From NCBI GenBank assembly GCA_900553675.1, contig USEH01000062.1, positions 1 through 10,378 of the forward strand: a stretch of DNA of 10,378 nucleotides. Direction: 5' to 3'. How positions within the stretch are numbered: the stretch's first letter is position 1; each line of letters opens with the position of its first letter. The position numbers and the translations under genes were made by a program. Below are positions 7,073 through 10,378 of the stretch, one piece after another. This stretch comes from an uncultured Ruminococcus sp. Its GTDB lineage: Bacteria > Bacillota > Clostridia > Oscillospirales > Ruminococcaceae. Below the pieces are notes generated by a model. The model saw only the letters and a program-made list of their open reading frames with translations. It was not told where the DNA came from and ran no database searches.

Positions 7073-7274
7073 GCTCGGCGCAACCCGCGCGCTTTACATA
7101 AGAACCCATGAGTCCGAAGCATACGTTTATTATCTTATAGGTGAGGGAAAAGCGCCATCTGCGGATTCGGGAGTGTATTACACAAAAGTTGTGATGGACG
7201 CCAACGGAAAATGGCACGTCGATGGCGAGACAATGAGGGTAAAAACTCAGAATGATATTGCGGGATGGTTTTAG
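7018..7274 (+). pseudogene. M56 sensor fragment 4: extreme C-terminus, twice frame-shifted
   Basis: After the CACATATATATTACGG run, the sense moves to the next frame (IYYGSCGEGLLDS, 7018-7056). That frame hits TGA at 7057. One base back, from GTG 7056, sense resumes as VISELKLGATRALYIRTHES and runs to TAG 7272-7274, ending KTQNDIAGWF. The parts join smoothly if one AT unit is removed near 7020 and one base restored near 7056. GTG 7056 has no ribosome site, so the 72-codon frame is a remnant. With all corrections the ancestral M56 protein from 1740 would be about 1,840 residues. Confidence 0.62.
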
Positions 7275-7286
7275 CCGTCAGACGGC
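7274..7286. repeat. 13-base perfect palindrome at the pseudogene end
   Basis: GCCGTCAGACGGC starts on the last base of the TAG stop codon and can fold with a CAG loop. There is no T-run after it. It is similar in build to the mini-hairpins at 904-961, but the sequence differs. Confidence 0.5.
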
Positions 7287-7460
7287 AACGCGGGATGACA
7301 GAATACTACATCTTGAGCAATTATTGATTTTTAACGAATTTATCAACAAAATATTGGGCATTATAACGATTTGAATAAAAATGAATCGTTGAGGAAGAAT
7401 AAAAAGGCGGATGAAATCAATAAATGGCTTGCTTATTTAAAAATCTGGCTATAGTGACAC
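7287..7460. other. AT-rich gene-free stretch with one hairpin
   Basis: No convincing gene is seen here. A 7-bp inverted repeat AACGATT (7365-7371) / AATCGTT (7384-7390) with a 12-base loop lies in the middle. An open frame at 7335-7454 (40 codons, Lys/Asn-rich, ending in WLAYLKIWL) lacks an ATG and a ribosome site. It may be a gene remnant or chance. Confidence 0.35.
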
Positions 7461-7489
7461 TTGACTATGCCGTTCTAAAATGGTACAAT
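7461..7489 (+). promoter_or_regulatory. strong promoter of the surface-protein gene
   Basis: TTGACT (7461-7466) and TACAAT (7484-7489) are 17 bases apart, with the start expected near 7496. The leader is short (about 38 bases) and carries a full AAGGAGG ribosome site at 7518-7524. No operator-like palindrome resembling the BlaI sites is present. Confidence 0.8.
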
Positions 7490-7533
7490 ATAGTAGGTTT
7501 TAATACCAAAATATTATAAGGAGGAAAACAAAA

Positions 7534-8139
7534 ATGAAGAAAATTTTATCAATCGCTTTGGCAATGATCATGGTTATGGCTCTCAGCGTTAACGTTTTCG
7601 CTGATATCGACCTTACCGGTGAGGCTACCTACCCTGCAAACGCTAACATCGTCATCAACATTCCTGAAGGTGTAGACGTTTCTAACGGTGCAACCGTTAC
7701 TCTTAACGTTAAGGGTACTTCTGATAACACCGCTTTAAGATTCTATCTTACCGAACCGGGCGACAACGGAAGAGTTACCGAAGTTGCTACTGTTGAAGTA
7801 GTTGACGGTGCTTTTGAGGCTACTCTCGAAATGGTTATCGATTCTACCGGCGCTATCCAGGGCACTGCTGATCCTACCGTTATCATGATCAAGGGTCCTG
7901 ACTACGCAACACCCCCGGCAAACACCACTCTTGAAGTTCTTTCTGTAGTTGGTGTTGACGCTGCTCCTGCTGCTGACGAGCCTGCTGCTGATGCTCCTGC
8001 TGACGAAGCTCCCGCTGCTGATGCACCTGCTGCTGATGCTCCCGCTGCTGACGAAACTCCCGCTGACACCGGTATCGTTCTCGCAGTTCTTCCTATGGCT
8101 ATCGCAGCCGCTGCTGTAGTTGTTTCCAAGAGAAAGTAA
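7534..8139 (+). CDS. small secreted, probably wall-anchored surface protein with Ala/Pro/Asp repeat
   Basis: This 201-residue exported protein is of unknown function. A classic signal peptide (1-23, MKKIL... with VFA before the cut) precedes a beta-rich region (about 24-142). Next is a low-complexity spacer of AAD/AP units (143-173). The sequence ends with PADTG (176-180), a hydrophobic helix and the basic tail SKRK. That end has the layout of a sortase signal (PxxTG, membrane helix, positive tail), although PADTG is not a canonical LPxTG; simple membrane anchoring is the alternative. The start follows a full AAGGAGG nine bases upstream. Codons favour GCT, GTT, TCT and ACC, unlike the GCC/AGC-rich neighbours, which with the consensus promoter suggests high expression. 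It is a single-gene unit closed by a strong terminator. The 24-142 region might be an Ig-like or cohesin-like surface domain, but I cannot tell. Confidence 0.88.
   Translation: MKKILSIALAMIMVMALSVNVFADIDLTGEATYPANANIVINIPEGVDVSNGATVTLNVKGTSDNTALRFYLTEPGDNGRVTEVATVEVVDGAFEATLEMVIDSTGAIQGTADPTVIMIKGPDYATPPANTTLEVLSVVGVDAAPAADEPAADAPADEAPAADAPAADAPAADETPADTGIVLAVLPMAIAAAAVVVSKRK
7960..8052 (+). repeat. in-gene AAD/AP codon repeat
   Basis: Repeats of the type GCT-GCT-GAC/T-GCN-CCN encode the A-A-D-A-P spacer of the surface protein. The units are near-identical at DNA level, so the length could vary between strains by slippage. It is probably an extended stalk lifting the N-terminal domain from the envelope. 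Confidence 0.75.
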
Positions 8140-8167
8140 TTTTTCTTAAGCAACACAAATTAACAGT

Positions 8168-8201
8168 AAAAAAGCTCCTCGCCTAAAGCGGGGAGTTTTT
8201 T
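8168..8201 (+). terminator. intrinsic terminator of the surface-protein gene
   Basis: A 14-bp stem, AAAAAGCTCCTCGC / GCGGGGAGTTTTTT with two G-T wobbles and a short CTAAA loop, ends in six T residues. It lies about 30 bases after the stop codon. Confidence 0.9.
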
Positions 8202-8227
8202 CTATGCTTTGTCATGATTTACCGCAT

Positions 8228-8256
8228 AAAAAGAGTCGGGCAAATGCTCGATTCTC
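8228..8256 (-). terminator. intrinsic terminator of the CotH-family gene
   Basis: On the minus strand, GAGAATCGAGC-ATTT-GCCCGACTC (8256-8233) folds with a two-base bulge and one mismatch. It is followed by five T residues. It sits about 20 bases after the CotH stop and faces the terminator at 8168-8201. Confidence 0.75.
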
Positions 8257-8276
8257 AATTGTTTTTTGGTGGGATA

Positions 8277-10043
8277 TTATCCCCAAAGACCGTTGAGATA
8301 TTCAACTCTCGAATCCGTCCAGTCTAACGTTGCTCTTGCCCTTGAAGCGCGGTGTGCGCCGTCCTTGTCAAAGTCGGACGAATAGGTGTTTACGGTGCTT
8401 CTGACCTCCGCCAGAGTTTCCAAGATTGCAGGGTATCTCTCCACCCATTTTTCCTTGACCATATCCCTAAACCAATCCGCGGAGTAAAGAAGAATCAGCC
8501 ACGGGTTGGAGCGGTCGCCCCAGTGATCTACAAAGTAGCTGTCTTTAAAGTTTGCGGCATAAAGTCCGCCGTTTGCCTTGGCGCTGTAGTCGGTGTAAGC
8601 CCAGCTAAAGTCCCATGGAGAAACGCAGGTGAGGGTTTTGTACATCGAGACGTTTCCGAAGTCCACCGCAAAGAAGAAGCTTCCGCCGCCTACGTCCTGG
8701 TCGTTAACAATTTCGTATGTGATATACATATCCACAAACGACTCCAAATCAAGCACCTGCGAAACACATTCCTCGGCGGATGAGAACTCGTCCTGCGCAA
8801 GGGTAAGGCTGAAATCGTCGTTAAGGCGGTAGAACTCGCCGTATTTTATCGCGCGCATGGGTATTTCGTAGCATACCTCAAAGTACCGTTCGATGAATTT
8901 AAGCTGCTCCTCGGAATAAATGTCGTTGCGAACCGTGTAGTAATATCTCTTCGGCACGCGCGATGTTCCACTTTCGTCGGTGATGGATTCCTTGTTGTAG
9001 TTGAGCATAAACCGCCAGTCCTCGGTGTAGGAGTAGTTGTCCAGCTCAACATAGTAGCCGATGTCGGTGCCGGTGTAGCCCTCTTCACATTCGTTGATGG
9101 CAACGCGGTTGGGATTTTCCTGACACTGCTCGCACAATAGGTATATTCCCATGTATTTTTCGTTCATGTATACCTGAACAAAGCGCGAATCGGATGCGTA
9201 ATATTTGCCCTCGTTGATGGCGCGTGCAAGCTCGAATGCAAGGTGATCCCGCACGCCTGTTTCATATGTCTTTAAAAGCACCCACGATTTGCACCGCGCA
9301 TTGTCGTTAAGCCCTAAAACCGACTGCTTGTGGGTGAACTTTATGCGATAGGGCGCGCCCTCTTTGCGGAGCTGGTCAACGTCGCCATAAAATGCACTGG
9401 CGTTTCCTCTGACACGGATTCCGGCGGAGGTGGCGTCCATTTTCAGCTCGTCATCGCAGTTGAAGATTTCAACAAGGCAGTTGACGTAATTGTCCTTTGA
9501 AAGCACCTCGCGCTCTTCCTCGGTGGAAACGTGGATAATCGGAAACTCGCACTCCTGCGAAATCTTTTGATAGTACTGCTCCCTTTCCGAGCGGCTCAGC
9601 CCGAACATATTGTAAAGCTCGTCGGGGTCCTCGGTGTTGAACACAAGGTCGGAACGCCAGTCGTCAACGATTTCACCGTTTGAATTGGTGGTGGATTCGG
9701 TTACTTTAATGTTGTGGGACGATACCGCCTCGCCGGTGTCCTGCGACTGAGTAACCGGTGGAGCGTCGGTTGCGGGAGGGGGTTCCATACCGTTGCCCGA
9801 AGCGGTTATGGGCGGCTGCTCCTGAGTCTGCACCGGCAGAGTAGAAGCCTCGGTCTCGCGGGATATAACAAACTGCGGAACATTGTCGCTGACAGTCGCC
9901 GGCTGAGAAGACGGCTGAGAAACCGTGCTGTCGGTCGATTGTGAATCAGACTGTGGAATTTCACTTTTTGCGCATCCGCTGAGAGCTCCCGTTAAAAGAG
10001 CGGCGGCGCATAATATGGTAAAAGCTTTTATTTTAACGTCCAT
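8277..10043 (-). CDS. CotH-domain lipoprotein (CotH kinase family)
   Basis: This 588-residue exported protein has an N-terminal lipoprotein signal (lipobox LSGC, C24), so it is probably anchored to the outer face of the membrane. Residues 25-120 are a Ser/Thr/Gln/Pro-rich linker. The CotH domain follows, with family motifs in order: IRVRGN (209-214), YRIKF (232-236), KSWVLL (252-257), RDHLAFELAR (265-274), YMGIYLLCEQ (297-306), GYYVELDNY (329-337) and SPWDFSWAY (475-483). Some members are atypical kinases that phosphorylate spore-coat or secreted proteins. Here the motif usually written WDFDWA reads WDFSWA, so activity should not be assumed. A ribosome site AAAGGAC (10057-10051) lies eight bases before the ATG. 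It is transcribed alone, from its own promoter, divergent to the pseudouridine synthase gene. Substrates are unknown; the lipoprotein form and linker argue for an envelope role rather than a coat protein. Confidence 0.88.
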   Translation of the reverse strand: MDVKIKAFTILCAAALLTGALSGCAKSEIPQSDSQSTDSTVSQPSSQPATVSDNVPQFVISRETEASTLPVQTQEQPPITASGNGMEPPPATDAPPVTQSQDTGEAVSSHNIKVTESTTNSNGEIVDDWRSDLVFNTEDPDELYNMFGLSRSEREQYYQKISQECEFPIIHVSTEEEREVLSKDNYVNCLVEIFNCDDELKMDATSAGIRVRGNASAFYGDVDQLRKEGAPYRIKFTHKQSVLGLNDNARCKSWVLLKTYETGVRDHLAFELARAINEGKYYASDSRFVQVYMNEKYMGIYLLCEQCQENPNRVAINECEEGYTGTDIGYYVELDNYSYTEDWRFMLNYNKESITDESGTSRVPKRYYYTVRNDIYSEEQLKFIERYFEVCYEIPMRAIKYGEFYRLNDDFSLTLAQDEFSSAEECVSQVLDLESFVDMYITYEIVNDQDVGGGSFFFAVDFGNVSMYKTLTCVSPWDFSWAYTDYSAKANGGLYAANFKDSYFVDHWGDRSNPWLILLYSADWFRDMVKEKWVERYPAILETLAEVRSTVNTYSSDFDKDGAHRASRARATLDWTDSRVEYLNGLWG

Positions 10044-10091
10044 TTTATGAGTCCTTTCGGCGGCGTTAAAGCCGTTAATGCCTGTTAATTC

Positions 10092-10131
10092 CGGAGCAGA
10101 AGTAACCGCGTCGGCAACAGAATCTGCTCCG
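10092..10131 (-). promoter_or_regulatory. hairpin at the 5' end of the CotH transcript
   Basis: The arms CGGAGCAGA (10092-10100) and TCTGCTCCG (10123-10131) are perfect complements of 9 bp around a 22-base loop. The predicted transcription start falls at or next to the hairpin, so the mRNA would begin with it. It may protect the 5' end or be part of a leader regulator; no known riboswitch class is recognised. Confidence 0.55.
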
Positions 10132-10136
10132 CAATT

Positions 10137-10165
10137 ATTGTATCACAATATCACAGAGTTTTCAA
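10137..10165 (-). promoter_or_regulatory. promoter of the CotH-family gene
   Basis: Read on the minus strand, TTGAAA (10165-10160) and TACAAT (10142-10137) are 17 bases apart. The start should lie near 10130, giving a leader of about 85 bases. Confidence 0.72.
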
Positions 10166-10231
10166 GCTACAATCCGGTTACATTTCATTAATTTTTCTTA
10201 ATTATTATTTATTTATGTGTAAAATTATAGA

Positions 10232-10260
10232 TTGACAAATCCGAGCAAAACGGCTATTAT
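10232..10260 (+). promoter_or_regulatory. promoter of the pseudouridine synthase gene
   Basis: TTGACA (10232-10237) and TATTAT (10255-10260) are separated by 17 bases. It lies back to back with the CotH promoter in an AT-rich region of about 65 bases. The leader before the ATG is short, roughly 30 bases. Confidence 0.78.
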
Positions 10261-10294
10261 ATATCTATACTATTAATTGATAAAAAAGGACAGT

Positions 10295-10378
10295 ATGAAA
10301 AGCTTTACAATACAAAAAAACGACGCCGGGCAGCGGCTGGACCGCTGGCTGGGCAAGACCGTTCCCCTTCTCCCCGCT
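10295..10378 (+). CDS. RluA/RluD-family pseudouridine synthase, N-terminal fragment
   Basis: Only the first 28 codons are inside the window. The segment KNDAGQRLDRWLGK matches the start of the S4-type RNA-binding domain that opens RluC/RluD-like 23S rRNA pseudouridine synthases, where an (N/E)-x-AG-x-RLD pattern is typical. A ribosome site AAAGGA (10285-10290) precedes the ATG by four bases. The catalytic domain is outside the window, so another S4-domain protein is possible. Confidence 0.75.
   Translation, partial: MKSFTIQKNDAGQRLDRWLGKTVPLLPA

Noticed and set aside
7335..7454. Small Lys/Asn-rich open frame of about 39 codons
   Set aside because: It has no ATG, no ribosome site and no recognisable family, so it is not called as a gene.
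7960..8052. Possible CRISPR-like or minisatellite array
   Set aside because: The repeat is short, in frame and codes for the protein stalk. There are no unique spacers and no cas genes.
7902..8156. Minus-strand Ala/Ser/Gly-rich frame over the surface-protein repeat
   Set aside because: It is the antisense reading of the GCT-GCT-GAC repeat and has no gene signals of its own.

Overview
The window looks like chromosomal DNA from a Gram-positive Clostridia-type bacterium, possibly a gut Oscillospiraceae/Ruminococcaceae relative. This rests on the AAGGAGG-type ribosome binding sites, the BlaI/M56 sensor pair, a lipoprotein of the CotH family, and a surface protein with a degenerate TG sorting tail. 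Placement below class level is inference. No phage, IS or CRISPR genes are visible.

Layout. (1) 1-895, plus strand: C-terminal part of a Zn/Cd/Pb-type P1B-ATPase, cut by the window edge inside its DKTGTLT motif. (2) 896-1188: three small tandem hairpins, a purine/pyrimidine inverted repeat, a two-way terminator, and a minus-strand tRNA-Ser(CGA) with encoded CCA and its own promoter. (3) 1268-7274, plus strand: a promoter with two near-identical 18-bp palindromic operators, a BlaI/MecI-type repressor, and an overlapping M56 (BlaR1-type) membrane metalloprotease. The protease gene was once much larger. Its reading frame continues past the present stop at 4463 to about 7274, broken by single-base losses, a dinucleotide expansion and two in-frame TAG codons. 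The reconstructed protein would have been about 1,840 residues, with a tandemly duplicated extracellular sensor module (period about 1.66-1.70 kb). What remains intact is BlaI plus a 907-residue protease that keeps only most of the first sensor module. (4) 7275-7533: a gene-free leader with small hairpins and a strong promoter. (5) 7534-8139: a small secreted, probably wall-anchored protein with an Ala/Pro/Asp repeat and codon use suggesting high expression. (6) 8168-8256: two convergent terminators. (7) 8277-10043, minus strand: a CotH-domain lipoprotein with a structured 5' leader. (8) 10232-10378, plus strand: a divergent promoter and the first 28 codons of an RluA/RluD-type pseudouridine synthase.

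How the parts work together. BlaI probably represses its own operon by binding both operators over the promoter. The M56 protein would sense an extracytoplasmic signal through its large C-terminal region and trigger BlaI inactivation. No beta-lactamase or PBP-type sensor domain is present, so the signal is probably not a beta-lactam by the classical route. The decay of the second sensor module is the most interesting feature of the window. The ATPase, tRNA, surface protein, CotH protein and pseudouridine synthase each appear to be separate transcription units.
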